64,000 nucleotides of DNA from Sanguibacter suaedae (GCF_016342785.1 NZ_JAEINH010000011.1:1-64000); one strand, 5' to 3'; positions 43,440 through 52,008 are shown, counted from the first letter of the stretch. Program-made: numbers and translations. Notes: generated by a model from the letters alone, not told the origin.

Positions 43440-44210
43440 TCAGTCGAGCAGGCTCACCGTGAGCGAGCCGCGCGACACCGACGCCAGGCACAGCCCGGTG
43501 CGGTCCCCGTCGTCCCACGACGCCTCGCTCGGGACCCACACGGAGAGCTCGAGCTCGGGTACGTCCCCGTCGGGGAGCGTCAGGTCGTCGACGGTGCACA
43601 CGCGCGCCGTGTCCTCGCGCACGGCGCCGTCACCGGGGAACTCGTCGCCGTCGAGCTCCTCGGCGGCGACGACCTGTGCGTCGTGCTCCTCGTCGCACGG
43701 CACGACGGTCACCGTCGCGACGTCGCCGTCCGCGGGGAGCGCCTCGATGCAGCTGCCCATCACGACCTGCTGGGCGGACACCTCGGTGGGGGACTCCACG
43801 TCCACGGCTACCGGGTCGAGGTCCGGGCGCAGGAGCAGCACGAGCGCTGTGGTGGCCGCCGCGAGGAACACGGCACCACCGACGACTCCGACGATCAGGT
43901 CGGCGCGCCGACGGCGGCGTGGTGCGGGTGCCGCGCCCGACTGCCAGGGCGCCTGTAGGGAAGGCGCGGTCCCCTGCGGGTACGGTGCCGGTCCCTGCGG
44001 GTACGGTCCGGCCTGCTGAGGAGACGGTGCTGCACCCGCGGGAAGGGGCGCGACGCCCGGGTAGGCGAGCGGGCTGCCCTGCACGGGAGGCACCCACGAC
44101 GCGGGAGCCGGCGGCGCGGGCGACGTGGGTGCCGGGGGCGGCGGGGGAGCGGACCGCTCCGACGGGTCGGACGGCTCGGGCGGTGGAGGCGGGGGTGGTA
44201 CGGAGGTCAC
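43440..44210 (-). CDS. Septum-formation-family membrane protein
   Basis: 256 aa. The first 100 residues are Pro/Ala/Gly-rich and cytoplasmic (SVPPPPPPPEPSDPSERSAP). One helix (about 105-127, LIVGVVGGAVFLAAATTALV) leads to an extracellular domain of the Septum_form type, with paired cysteines in GSCIEALPADGD, VVPCDEEHDAQVV and ARVCTVDDL. The HDAQV segment and the FPGD motif are typical. Members occur in actinobacteria and some affect division. GTG at 44210 is preferred because upstream in-frame codons look like noncoding promoter DNA. Confidence 0.82.
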   Translation of the reverse strand: MTSVPPPPPPPEPSDPSERSAPPPPPAPTSPAPPAPASWVPPVQGSPLAYPGVAPLPAGAAPSPQQAGPYPQGPAPYPQGTAPSLQAPWQSGAAPAPRRRRRADLIVGVVGGAVFLAAATTALVLLLRPDLDPVAVDVESPTEVSAQQVVMGSCIEALPADGDVATVTVVPCDEEHDAQVVAAEELDGDEFPGDGAVREDTARVCTVDDLTLPDGDVPELELSVWVPSEASWDDGDRTGLCLASVSRGSLTVSLLD

Positions 44211-44383
44211 GGGTCGTCTACCGCCTCGGGTCGGGTCCGGGAACCCGGACGTCCTGCAGTCGTCCCAGAAGACTAGCCGTCGACGCCCACCACCCGAAGG
44301 CCCCCGCGTCGCGCGTCGGCGGTAGAGTCGCACCGCACGTCACCCAGCACCGACCGGTGCCCCCTCCCCGCCCCGGAGCGCCC

Positions 44384-45088
44384 ATGCAGACCGCCCCCGA
44401 TCCTGCTGTGCCCGAGGTGCCCGAGGTGCCCGAGGTGCCCGGGGTCGCGGTGCCCGGATCGCGGGCGGGACGCGGGAACGCCAAGGGGCGCGCGACGCGG
44501 GACCAGATCCTCGAGGCCGCGATGCGCCTCTTCGGGGAGATGGGCTACCACTCGGCGTCGCTGCGGGAGATCGCCGCACGTGTGGGCATCTCCCACCCTG
44601 GTCTGCTGCACCACTTCCCTACCAAGGAGGCGCTCCTCGCGGCCGTCCTCCAGCGTCGGGACGAGGTCGACGACGTCGCGCTCCAGGCTGACCTCGACGC
44701 CGGGGTCGACTTCTTCGACGCCCTCGTCGACGTGGTGCGGCGCAACGCGGCACGCCCCGGGATCGTGGAGCTCTACGCGACGCTGTCCGCGGAGGCGTCG
44801 TCCCCGGAGCACCCGGCGCACGCCTACTTCCGCGCCCGCTACCGCAAGACCCTGCGGGTCCTCGAGGAACAGCTCGAGCACCGACGGGTCGCCGGATCGC
44901 TGCGCCGGGACGTGCGGCCCCGGACGGTGGCGCGGGCGGTCACCGCGCTCATGGACGGGCTGCAGGTGCAGTGGCTCCTCGAACGTGGTGAGGACGACCA
45001 GGTGGACATGGCCGCCGTCCTCGAGGAGGCCCTGGGCCTGGTCCTCATGCCGCCGTCCGCCACGGGGGACGGACCTCCCGAGTCCTGA
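44384..45088 (+). CDS. TetR-family regulator with N-terminal Val-Pro-Glu repeats
   Basis: 234 aa. Residues about 10-25 are a short repeat (VPEVPEVPEVPGV) encoded by three 9-bp copies of CCCGAGGTG at 44411-44440. The helix-turn-helix follows: GYHSASLREIAARVGIS, then HPGLLHHFPTKEALL. The C-terminal domain has no assignable ligand. The ATG at 44384 has CGGAG 5 nt upstream, and a TAGAGT -10 box lies at 44323, giving a leader of about 50 nt. It is divergent from the septum-formation gene. Its targets are unknown. Confidence 0.88.
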   Translation: MQTAPDPAVPEVPEVPEVPGVAVPGSRAGRGNAKGRATRDQILEAAMRLFGEMGYHSASLREIAARVGISHPGLLHHFPTKEALLAAVLQRRDEVDDVALQADLDAGVDFFDALVDVVRRNAARPGIVELYATLSAEASSPEHPAHAYFRARYRKTLRVLEEQLEHRRVAGSLRRDVRPRTVARAVTALMDGLQVQWLLERGEDDQVDMAAVLEEALGLVLMPPSATGDGPPES

Positions 45089-45098
45089 GGCGTCGTCG

Positions 45099-45896
45099 TC
45101 AGACCGCGTCTGCGACGTCCACGATCACCGGCACGTGGTCGGACGCGCCCTTCCCCTTGCGCTCGTCCCGGTCGATCGTCACGCCCGTCACGCGGGACGT
45201 GAGCGCAGGAGACGTGTACGCGAAGTCGATGCGCAGCCCCTCGTTCTTGGGGAAGCGCAGCTTCTGGTAGTCCCAGTACGTGTACTTGCGGTCCTCGGGG
45301 ACGAACTCCCGGCTCACCTCCGTGAATCCGATCTCCTCGAACGCCGCGAACGCCGCCCGCTCCGGGGCGCTCACGTGCGTCTGCCCCTCGAAGGCCGCCA
45401 TGTCCCACACGTCCGTGTCCCGGGGGGCGACGTTCCAGTCGCCCACCAGCGCCACGGGCGCCTGCGCGTCGGCCTCCAGCCACCCGCGCGCCTGGTCCCG
45501 GAGCGTCGCCAGCCAGTCGAGCTTGTACGCGTAGTGCGGGTTGTCGAGCGCGCGTCCGTGCGGCACGTACAGGCTCCACACCCGCACACCCCCGCACGTC
45601 GCCCCGATGGCACGGGCCTCCACCACCGGCTCCTCGCCGAACTGCGGCTGGTCCGGGAACCCGATCTCCACGTCGTCCAACCCCACCCGGCTCGCGATCG
45701 CCACACCGTTCCACTGGCTCAGCCCGAAGTGCGCCACCTCGTAGCCCGCGGCCTCGAGGACGTCGAAGGGGAACTGGGAGTCCTTGCACTTGGTCTCCTG
45801 CAGGGCGAGCACGTCCGTGCCGCTCCGCTCGAGGAACGCCACGGCGCGGTCGGCACGGGCACGGATCGAGTTGATGTTCCAGGTGGCGAGGCGCAT
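45099..45896 (-). CDS. xth: Exodeoxyribonuclease III
   Basis: 265 aa AP endonuclease/3'-5' exonuclease of the ExoIII type. The conserved motifs are MRLATWNINSIRAR, LQETKCKD, WSLYVPHGR, LVGDWNVAP and the C-terminal SDHVPV with catalytic His. It repairs abasic sites and blocked 3' ends. The ATG at 45896 is supported by a TAGCCT -10 box 7 nt upstream (leaderless) and by the family start. The gene is convergent with the TetR gene, 10 nt apart. Confidence 0.95.
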   Translation of the reverse strand: MRLATWNINSIRARADRAVAFLERSGTDVLALQETKCKDSQFPFDVLEAAGYEVAHFGLSQWNGVAIASRVGLDDVEIGFPDQPQFGEEPVVEARAIGATCGGVRVWSLYVPHGRALDNPHYAYKLDWLATLRDQARGWLEADAQAPVALVGDWNVAPRDTDVWDMAAFEGQTHVSAPERAAFAAFEEIGFTEVSREFVPEDRKYTYWDYQKLRFPKNEGLRIDFAYTSPALTSRVTGVTIDRDERKGKGASDHVPVIVDVADAV

Positions 45897-45903
45897 GCCA
45901 CCC

Positions 45904-45935
45904 AGGCTAGCTGGGGACCGGTCGCTGGGTACGCT
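45904..45935. promoter_or_regulatory. Divergent leaderless promoters of xth and the SDR gene
   Basis: Minus-strand TAGCCT (45904-45909) lies 7 nt before the xth ATG. Plus-strand TACGCT (45930-45935) lies 6 nt before the SDR ATG at 45942. The two promoters share only 45 bp. Confidence 0.6.
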
Positions 45936-45941
45936 GACCGC

Positions 45942-46730
45942 ATGGCAACCGCACTCATCACCGGCGCGAGCGCCGGCCTCGGCCTCGAGTTCGCCTGGCA
46001 GCTCGCCACGGCGCACCACGACCTCGTGCTCGTCGCCCGCGACGCCGACCGGCTCGAGCGTCTCGCACGCCAGGTGCGGGCTGCCGCGGGCGTCCAGGTC
46101 GAGGTGCTCCCGGCCGACCTCTCGGACCGTGAGCAGACGGAGCGGGTCGCGGAGCGCCTGCGGGACAGGGAGACCCCAGTGAGCCTCCTGGTGAACAACG
46201 CCGGGTACGCCGTCGACGAGGCGTTCGTCGGTGGGGACGTCGGCAAGCAGGAGGCGTCCCTCGACGTCATGGTCCGGGCACCGATGGTCCTCACGCACGC
46301 CGCGCTCGGCCAGATGACGGAGCGGGAACGGGGCGCGATCCTCAACGTGTCGTCCGTCGCCGCCCTCACCACCTCCGGCACGTACTCCGCCCACAAGGCG
46401 TGGGTGCGCACCTTCACCGAGGGCCTCGCCGCCGACCTGCGGGGGACGGGCGTCACGGCGACCGCGCTCTGCCCGGGGCTGGTGCGCACGGAGTTCCACG
46501 ACCGCGCGGGCATCGACTTCTCCAACGTCCCGTCCGTCGCGTGGCTCGACGCCCGGTCCGTGGTGTCCACAGCGCTCGCCGATGTCCGACGCGGCGTCGT
46601 GCTGTCGACGCCCTCGCTGCGCTACCGGGCGGCGTCCGGTCTGCTCCGCGCGCTGCCCCGCACGGCGGTGCGCGCCATCCGCGGAGGCGCGGGAGGAGTC
46701 GCCGGACGGGGCGCTAGCCTGGTCCCGTGA
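45942..46730 (+). CDS. Short-chain dehydrogenase/reductase
   Basis: 262 aa classical SDR. The cofactor motif is TGASAGLG (residues 7-14), the NNAGY motif is present, and the active site is Ser in NVSSVAAL with Tyr-x3-Lys in TYSAHKAW. The C-terminal region is Ala/Arg-rich. The substrate is unknown; the pattern resembles DltE/YqjQ-like dehydrogenases. The start follows a leaderless promoter. The stop overlaps the pyrE GTG as GTGA, so the two are co-translated. Confidence 0.9.
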   Translation: MATALITGASAGLGLEFAWQLATAHHDLVLVARDADRLERLARQVRAAAGVQVEVLPADLSDREQTERVAERLRDRETPVSLLVNNAGYAVDEAFVGGDVGKQEASLDVMVRAPMVLTHAALGQMTERERGAILNVSSVAALTTSGTYSAHKAWVRTFTEGLAADLRGTGVTATALCPGLVRTEFHDRAGIDFSNVPSVAWLDARSVVSTALADVRRGVVLSTPSLRYRAASGLLRALPRTAVRAIRGGAGGVAGRGASLVP

Positions 46731-47317
46731 CCACAGCCTCAGACGCCGCAGCCCTGTCCCCGACCCCGCGCGAGCAGCTCCGGGACCTCATCACCGAGCT
46801 CGCCGTCGTCCACGGACGCGTCACCCTCTCCTCCGGGGCGGAGGCCGACTACTACGTGGACCTGCGCCGCGTGACCCTCCACCACCGCGCGGCACCCCTG
46901 GTCGGGCACGTCATGCTCGACGCCCTCGAGGAGGCCGGGCTCGGCACCGCCGACGTCGACGCGGTCGGTGGCCTGACGCTCGGCGCGGACCCCATCGCCA
47001 CCGCCCTCCTCCACGCGGCCGCGTCGCGCGGGCAGGACCTCGACGCGTTCGTCGTGCGCAAGGCCGCCAAGGTCCACGGCATGCAGCGCCAGATCGAGGG
47101 GCCCGACGTCGCGGGCCGCAAGGTCGTGGTCGTCGAGGACACCACCACGACGGGTGGGTCGCCCATCGCCGCGATCGAGGCCGCACGGGCCGCAGGTGCG
47201 GACGTCGTCGGGGTCGCGACCATCGTCGACCGCGCCACCGGGGCACGCGAGAAGATCGAGGCGCTCGGCGTCCCCTACCTCTCGCTCTTCGGGCTCGCGG
47301 ACCTCGGTCTGGCCTGA
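46727..47317 (+). CDS. pyrE: Orotate phosphoribosyltransferase
   Basis: 196 aa. It makes orotidine 5'-phosphate from orotate and PRPP in pyrimidine synthesis. The PRPP loop is KVVVVEDTTTTGGSPIAAIE (about residues 125-144). The orotate/PRPP-binding Lys-rich segment VVRKAAKVHGMQRQIEGPD is also present. The enzyme lies outside any pyr operon and is co-transcribed with an SDR gene. A perfect hairpin terminator follows 10 nt after the stop. Confidence 0.93.
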   Translation: MTTASDAAALSPTPREQLRDLITELAVVHGRVTLSSGAEADYYVDLRRVTLHHRAAPLVGHVMLDALEEAGLGTADVDAVGGLTLGADPIATALLHAAASRGQDLDAFVVRKAAKVHGMQRQIEGPDVAGRKVVVVEDTTTTGGSPIAAIEAARAAGADVVGVATIVDRATGAREKIEALGVPYLSLFGLADLGLA

Positions 47318-47327
47318 CGAGGGTCCG

Positions 47328-47355
47328 CCGGACGGGGACGTCCGTCCCCGTCCGG
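47328..47355 (+). terminator. Terminator of pyrE
   Basis: CCGGACGGGGAC and GTCCCCGTCCGG form a perfect 12-bp stem with a GTCC loop. Confidence 0.8.
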
Positions 47356-47360
47356 AGCGG

Positions 47361-47378
47361 GTGGGGAGTTCTCCCCAT
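47361..47378. promoter_or_regulatory. Palindrome, shared with the clpB upstream region
   Basis: GTGGGGAGTTCTCCCCAT has 7-bp arms around TT. The inner 16 bp match the element at 38740-38757 at 14 of 16 positions. Its centre lies about 44 bp upstream of the presumed start site at 47414, a typical activator position. Confidence 0.45.
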
Positions 47379-47400
47379 CGTGGAGATTTTCACCCGCACC

Positions 47401-47406
47401 TAGGGT
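47401..47406 (+). promoter_or_regulatory. -10 box, leaderless promoter
   Basis: TAGGGT lies 7 nt before the ATG at 47414. It also overlaps the alternative GTG at 47405, which argues against that start. Confidence 0.55.
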
Positions 47407-47413
47407 GCAGACC

Positions 47414-47719
47414 ATGACAGCGCAGGCGAGCAGGAATCACCGGACGCGCACCGTCCCGGCGTCCTCGCCCTCAGGTCTGGCCCCCGTCTCCCGCTTCCTC
47501 GGTCCCGAGGGTGGCGCACCGGACTCCAGCCAGGCCGAGCAGTACTTCACGTCGGCACGCACCGTCCTCGCCGCGCAGCGTGCCCAGATCGCTGCCGCCT
47601 CCTCCACCGAGACCCGCAAGCGCATCCCGCGGATCTCGCCCGCGCGGGTGCACATGTCCTCCGCAGCGGTCGCCGGGCTCCTCACCGTGGTGGTCGCGGT
47701 CGTCACGTTGACCCCCTGA
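47414..47719 (+). CDS. Small protein with C-terminal membrane helix
   Basis: 101 aa. The first 75 residues are hydrophilic, Ser/Thr/Arg-rich (RNHRTRTVPASSPSGLAP, then SSQAEQYFTSARTVLAAQRA). A helix follows at the C-terminus (AAVAGLLTVVVAVVTLTP), so it is a tail-anchored protein. I do not recognise the family. The ATG at 47414 is chosen over the GTG at 47405 because the TAGGGT -10 box overlaps the latter. The palindrome shared with clpB lies just upstream, which hints at stress-linked control. Confidence 0.65.
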   Translation: MTAQASRNHRTRTVPASSPSGLAPVSRFLGPEGGAPDSSQAEQYFTSARTVLAAQRAQIAAASSTETRKRIPRISPARVHMSSAAVAGLLTVVVAVVTLTP

Positions 47720-47809
47720 GGTCAGGCCCGGGTGCCAGGCGCGCCCGTGGGCTCTGACCAGGGTCGACGAACTTCCTGACGCCTCTCGCGCAGATGGTCC
47801 GGGATGCCC

Positions 47810-47815
47810 TATTCT
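47810..47815 (+). promoter_or_regulatory. -10 box, leaderless promoter
   Basis: TATTCT lies 7 nt before the ATG at 47823. Confidence 0.5.
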
Positions 47816-47822
47816 CCGGCTC

Positions 47823-48650
47823 ATGACCTCCGGTGTCGACTCCCAGCAGCCACGTCCTGCTGGCCCCGACCTCCCCACCCAGAACCCCACCCAGAACCCC
47901 ACCCCGAACCCCACCCCGAACCCCACCGACCTCTCGGCACTCGCGCCCCCGAGCGGCCCACCCGTCGCCGACGGCCTCGCGTCGCTCGCGCCGCCGACCG
48001 GTGCTCCGGTCGCCCTCGACACCTCGCCGCAGGAGGGGGTGCCCGCCGCCCCGACCCTCGTGCGGGGCCCGGACGGGCTGGTCGCTCGCCCCTCGTACCG
48101 TCAGCTCGTTCCCCTCTTCCGACGGATCGGCATCGCGGTCGTGGGGTTCGGGGTGATCATGGTGATCCGCGAGGGGCTCGACGGGATTCTCATCGCGCTC
48201 GTCGGTGGCCTCATCGGGCTCGTGGCGCTTCACCTCGTGTGGTTGCCGGTCCTGTGGCGGACGCGCGTCGTCATCGGGACGGACACGGTCTCGTCGAGGT
48301 CGGTGTTCCGCACGCGACGTTTCGCAAGGTCCGACGTCGGACGCGTGGGGATGGCCCCCTTCGGGGCGCGTGGGGACAGGAGCAGCTTCCTGGTCCTCGT
48401 CGTCCAGGACCGTTCCGACCGCAACGTCCTGCGTATCGGTGGCTTCTTCTGGCCGCTGGCCGTGCTGGAGGCCGTCGGCATGCAGCTCGCGACCGGCATC
48501 GAGGTGTCCCCCGAGCCGGTACGGGCCAAGGCCCTCGAGCGCGCCTTCCCCGGGTCCACGAGGTGGTTCGAGCGGCACCCGTTCCTGTCCGTGCTCGCAG
48601 GGGTCGGCGTGATCGTCCTCGTCGGGGTGGTCATCGGGTCGCTCGCCTGA
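47823..48650 (+). CDS. PH-domain-like membrane protein with Asn-Pro-Thr repeats
   Basis: 275 aa. The N-terminal 90 residues are low complexity and include QNPTQNPTPNPTPNPT. Two hydrophobic helices lie at about 103-145 (IGIAVVGFGVIMVIREGLDG, LIALVGGLIGLVALHLVWLP). A PH-like beta domain follows (RVVIGTDTVSSRSVFRTRRF), and a final helix ends the protein (VLAGVGVIVLVGVVIGSLA). Actinobacterial membrane proteins of this plan are common and uncharacterised. A terminator separates it from the convergent HAD gene. Confidence 0.8.
   Translation: MTSGVDSQQPRPAGPDLPTQNPTQNPTPNPTPNPTDLSALAPPSGPPVADGLASLAPPTGAPVALDTSPQEGVPAAPTLVRGPDGLVARPSYRQLVPLFRRIGIAVVGFGVIMVIREGLDGILIALVGGLIGLVALHLVWLPVLWRTRVVIGTDTVSSRSVFRTRRFARSDVGRVGMAPFGARGDRSSFLVLVVQDRSDRNVLRIGGFFWPLAVLEAVGMQLATGIEVSPEPVRAKALERAFPGSTRWFERHPFLSVLAGVGVIVLVGVVIGSLA
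47881..47928 (+). repeat. 12-bp tandem repeat, four copies
   Basis: Unit AGAACCCCACCC / CGAACCCCACCC repeats four times and encodes the NPT repeats near the N-terminus of the membrane protein. Copy number could vary by slippage. Confidence 0.85.
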
Positions 48651-48670
48651 CCTCCGTGCCACGAGCTCTT

Positions 48671-48711
48671 CGGCCCCTCGGGACCTGCATGGCGCAGGTC
48701 CCGAGGGGCCG
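48671..48711. terminator. Bidirectional terminator
   Basis: A perfect 18-bp stem (CGGCCCCTCGGGACCTGC with GCAGGTCCCGAGGGGCCG) with a 5-nt loop between two convergent genes. Confidence 0.85.
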
Positions 48712-48719
48712 TCGTCGTG

Positions 48720-49493
48720 TCAGATGCGCTCGACGAGGTCCGCGATGGAGTCGACGACCGTGCTGGGCCGGAACGGGTAGCTGTCGACGTCCTTGATCTT
48801 CGTTGAGCCGGTGAGCACGAGGAACGTGTGGAGCCCGGCCTCGATCCCTGCGACGACGTCGGTGTCCATGCGGTCGCCGATCATCGCGGTCGACTCGGAG
48901 TGCGCGTCGATGCGATTGAGCGCGGACCGGAACATCATGGGGTTGGGCTTGCCGATGAAGTACGGCTCGCGCTTGGTGGCGCGCGTGATCATCGCGGCCA
49001 CCGACCCCGTGGCGGGCAGCGGGCCCTCGGTGCTCGGTCCTGTCGGGTCGGGGTTGGTGCAGATGAACTTGGCGCCGCCGAGGATGAGGCGGACGGCCTT
49101 GGTGATGGCCTCGAACGAGTAGGTCCGGGTCTCGCCGAGGACCACGTAGTCGGGGTCGGACTCGGTGAGCGTGTACCCGGACTCGTAGAGCGCGGTGGTG
49201 AGGCCGGCCTCGCCGATCGCGTAGGCGCTGCCGCCGGGGTTCTGGTCGGAGAGGAACTGGGCGGTGGCGAGGGCCGACGTCCAGATGGACTCCTCCGGGA
49301 CCTCGATCCCGGACGCGGCGAGGCGTGCTCGCAGGTCGCGGGCGGTGAAGATCGAGTTGTTGGTGAGGATGAGGAAGGGTCGTCCCCTGTCGCGGAGCGT
49401 CGTGACGAACTCCGCGGCGCCGGGGATGGCCTTGCCCTCGTGGACGAGGACCCCGTCCATGTCGGTGAGCCAGGACTCGATGGTGCGTGTCAT
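48720..49493 (-). CDS. HAD-IIA phosphatase (NagD-like)
   Basis: 257 aa. HAD motif 1 is LTDMDGVLVHEGKAIPGA, motif 2 LILTNNS, motif 3 FIGKPNPMMF and motif 4 AMIGDRMDTDVVAGIEAG. The cap type and lengths fit subclass IIA (NagD, AraL, p-nitrophenyl phosphatase), which act on small phosphorylated sugars or nucleotides. The start ATG at 49493 has AGGAG 8 nt upstream. A 21-codon leaderless reading frame ends exactly at that site, which suggests translational coupling. Confidence 0.9.
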   Translation of the reverse strand: MTRTIESWLTDMDGVLVHEGKAIPGAAEFVTTLRDRGRPFLILTNNSIFTARDLRARLAASGIEVPEESIWTSALATAQFLSDQNPGGSAYAIGEAGLTTALYESGYTLTESDPDYVVLGETRTYSFEAITKAVRLILGGAKFICTNPDPTGPSTEGPLPATGSVAAMITRATKREPYFIGKPNPMMFRSALNRIDAHSESTAMIGDRMDTDVVAGIEAGLHTFLVLTGSTKIKDVDSYPFRPSTVVDSIADLVERI

Positions 49494-49504
49494 CGTGGCA
49501 GCTC

Positions 49505-49570
49505 CTAGGGCTGGTCGGCGGTGGTGGGTGCTGCGGCGCGCCCGTGCGTGCGGGCGTCGGCCGTGGTCAC
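49505..49570 (-). CDS. Putative leaderless 21-aa upstream ORF
   Basis: Minus-strand GTG at 49570 is preceded 6 nt upstream by the -10 box TAGTCT (49577-49582). It encodes VTTADARTHGRAAAPTTADQ and one more residue, P, then TAG. The TAG is the first part of TAGGAG, the ribosome binding site of the HAD gene, so ribosomes ending here would be placed to re-initiate. No homology is recognised. Treat the peptide as a coupling or leader ORF unless translation is shown. Confidence 0.4.
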   Translation of the reverse strand: MTTADARTHGRAAAPTTADQP

Positions 49571-49720
49571 CGCTCCAGACTACGGCCTGGCCCCACCGGT
49601 GGCGCGGACCGGGACCTCGGGGGACGAGGCGCGAGGGTGGGCGCGGGATGCTGGTCTTGGGGGACGAACTGTGCCATCTTAGGAGGAATGCGCTTACCGA
49701 GACAAAGGAGTCTTGACGAC

Positions 49721-51196
49721 ATGAGCACCCCACGTACGCACCGCCGGATCGCGACCCTCACCGCAGCCGCGCTGGTCGCCCTCCTCGCACCGGCCGCTTC
49801 CGCGACCGCCGCCCCGACCGCGACGGCGGGCGACCTCGCCGCCCTTCGCCCGGCGACCGTGAGCACGGACAGCGCGACCTGGCTGACGTCCGGCAAGGAC
49901 GGTCGGGACCGGTGGGACCGCGGCGGCAGGCACGGCAAGGGCGGGTGGCCCGGGCGGGGCCGTGGCCGTGACCTCGGCACGGAGGTCCTCGCCCCCGGCG
50001 ACGGATGGGCGTCCGCCGGGGCCGGGACCACCGGTGGCCGCGGGGCCGCGCCCGAGAACGTCGTCCACGTCGAGACGTGGCCGGAGCTGCGTGCAGCCCT
50101 CGGCGGCGACGCGGCCCGCGGCGACACCACGCCGCGCATCGTCTACGTGCACGGCACCATCCACGCGGGCGACACCACCGACGGTGCCCGCCTCACCTGC
50201 GAGGACTACGAGGCGACGTCCGGGTTCAGCATGGACGAGTACATCGCCACCTACGACCCGGCCGTCTGGGGGTGGGACACCGACCCGTCGGGCCCCCTCG
50301 AGGACGCGCGCGTCGCGGCGGCCGCCGTCCAGGCCGCCCAGACCCAGCAGCACATCGGGTCCAACGTCACTCTCGTCGGGGTCGACGACGCACGGGTCGT
50401 CGGCGCGAACCTCCGCATCCGCGACTCGCAGAACGTCATCCTGCGCAACCTCACCGTGTCCGACGCGTACGACTGCTTCCCCGAGTGGGACCCGAGCGAC
50501 ACGAACGCCGGGAACTGGAACTCCGCCTACGACAACGTCTCCGTGTGGTCCTCCACCAACGTCTGGGTGGACCACATGACCTTCGACGACGGGGACAACC
50601 CGCACGAGTCCCTGCCCGTCGTGTACGGCCGCCCCTACGAGGTGCACGACGGGCTCCTCGACATCACGCACGGCTCCGACCTCGTCACGGTGAGCTACAA
50701 CCGCTTCGAGTCGCACGACAAGACCATGCTCATCGGATCCTCCGACTCGCGGACCGACGACCGCGGCAAGCTCCGCGTCACCCTCCACCACAACCTCTGG
50801 ACGGACATCGGGCAGCGCGCCCCGCGCGTGCGGTACGGGCAGGTGCACATCTACAACAACCACTACGAGCAGACCCGTGAGGGCCTCTTCCAGTACTACT
50901 GGGGCGTGGGCGTCGAGTCGGCGATCTACGCGGAGGCCAACTCGTTCGACCTCGCGCGCGGCGTCACCGCGGACCGGATCATCGCCGGGTGGAAGGGCAC
51001 GCAGATCACCGCGAAGGACAGCCTGGTGAACGGGCGCCGGGCCGACGTCCTCGCGGCGTACAACGCGGCCAACGAGGTGGATCTCTCCGGCGACGCCGGA
51101 TGGACGCCCGAGCACGCGACGCGCGTGGACCCCGTGCGCACCGTCGAGCGCACCGTCCAGCGGGAGGCCGGCGCAGGGCGCATCGACTGCCGCTGA
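49721..51196 (+). CDS. Secreted pectate lyase, polysaccharide lyase family 1
   Basis: 491 aa. A signal peptide (IATLTAAALVALLAPAASAT) precedes a charged Gly/Arg/Lys-rich linker (about 50-90, RWDRGGRHGKGGWPGRGRG). The C-terminal 390 residues form a PL1 right-handed beta-helix. Motifs seen are SNVTLVGVDD, NVILRNLTVSDA, VWVDHMTFDD, DGLLDITHGSDLVTVSYNRF, KLRVTLHHNLWTDIGQRAPR with the catalytic Arg, and VHIYNNHYEQ. It cleaves polygalacturonate outside the cell with Ca2+. ATG has AAAGGAG 10 nt upstream. The 227-bp gap before it carries the HAD leader ORF and no other gene. Confidence 0.93.
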   Translation: MSTPRTHRRIATLTAAALVALLAPAASATAAPTATAGDLAALRPATVSTDSATWLTSGKDGRDRWDRGGRHGKGGWPGRGRGRDLGTEVLAPGDGWASAGAGTTGGRGAAPENVVHVETWPELRAALGGDAARGDTTPRIVYVHGTIHAGDTTDGARLTCEDYEATSGFSMDEYIATYDPAVWGWDTDPSGPLEDARVAAAAVQAAQTQQHIGSNVTLVGVDDARVVGANLRIRDSQNVILRNLTVSDAYDCFPEWDPSDTNAGNWNSAYDNVSVWSSTNVWVDHMTFDDGDNPHESLPVVYGRPYEVHDGLLDITHGSDLVTVSYNRFESHDKTMLIGSSDSRTDDRGKLRVTLHHNLWTDIGQRAPRVRYGQVHIYNNHYEQTREGLFQYYWGVGVESAIYAEANSFDLARGVTADRIIAGWKGTQITAKDSLVNGRRADVLAAYNAANEVDLSGDAGWTPEHATRVDPVRTVERTVQREAGAGRIDCR

Positions 51197-51257
51197 GGAT
51201 GCGGCGAGCGCCACGCACGGCGCTCGCTGCGCGACGGGGCCGGGGGAGAATGCGCTC

Positions 51258-51941
51258 ATGACGAGCGAACCCCCGGTCCCCGAGGTGGGCGTCGGCCCGT
51301 GGCCGGGCGGCCCGGACGCGTGGCCGCGCACGGCTGACGGCGAGCCCGACGCCCGGTACGACGTCGAGCTGCTCCGTGAGGGAGACCGCCGCAACGTCGT
51401 CGACGCGTACCGGTACTGGACGATGGAGGCGATCGTCGCGGACCTCGACACCCGGCGGCACCCGTTCCACGTGGCGATCGAGAACTGGGGCCACGACCTG
51501 AACATCGGGTCCGTGGTGCGCACCGCGAACGCCTTCGCGGCGCAGGAGATCCACATCGTGGGGCGGCGCCGCTGGAACCGCCGCGGTGCGATGGTCACCG
51601 ACCGTTACCAGCACGTGCGCAACCACCCGGACGTCGCCGCCTTCCTCGCCTGGGCGGGGGAGGCCGGCGTCCCGGTCATCGGCATCGACAACGTCCCCGG
51701 CTCGGTCCCGATCGAGGGCTATGCGTTCCCGCGGGAGTGCGCCCTGCTCTTCGGTCAGGAGAGCACCGGTCTCACCGACGAGGCGCGGACCGCGAGCCGG
51801 GACGTCCTCCACATCACCCAGTTCGGGTCGACGCGCTCCATCAACGCCGGTGCGGCTGCGGCCATCGCCATGCACGCGTGGGTGCAGCAGCACGCCGTGG
51901 TCCCGGGCCGGGTCGACCACGGGCCGAACGACCTACCGTGA
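51258..51941 (+). CDS. SpoU/TrmH-family RNA methyltransferase
   Basis: 227 aa SPOUT enzyme. Motif 1 is ENWGHDLNIGSVVRTANAFA, motif 2 is CALLFGQESTGLTDEA and motif 3 is GSTRSINAGAAAAIAMHAW; together they build the trefoil-knot SAM site. It should 2'-O-methylate a tRNA or rRNA ribose; the exact target is not assignable. The N-terminal 40 residues are Pro/Gly-rich. No ribosome binding site; GAGAAT lies 6 nt before the ATG as a possible leaderless -10 box. The aldolase gene follows after 67 nt. Confidence 0.92.
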   Translation: MTSEPPVPEVGVGPWPGGPDAWPRTADGEPDARYDVELLREGDRRNVVDAYRYWTMEAIVADLDTRRHPFHVAIENWGHDLNIGSVVRTANAFAAQEIHIVGRRRWNRRGAMVTDRYQHVRNHPDVAAFLAWAGEAGVPVIGIDNVPGSVPIEGYAFPRECALLFGQESTGLTDEARTASRDVLHITQFGSTRSINAGAAAAIAMHAWVQQHAVVPGRVDHGPNDLP

Positions 51942-52008
51942 CCGCTGCGGGTTCATGACAAACTGGGGGTGACAGTCCCCGACATCCCCCTTTCACAGGA
52001 GTCTTTCG

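Noticed and set aside
51965-51980. GGGG-N8-CCCC repeat before fba as a copy of the same palindrome
   Set aside because: Spacing is N8 instead of N6 and flanking bases differ.
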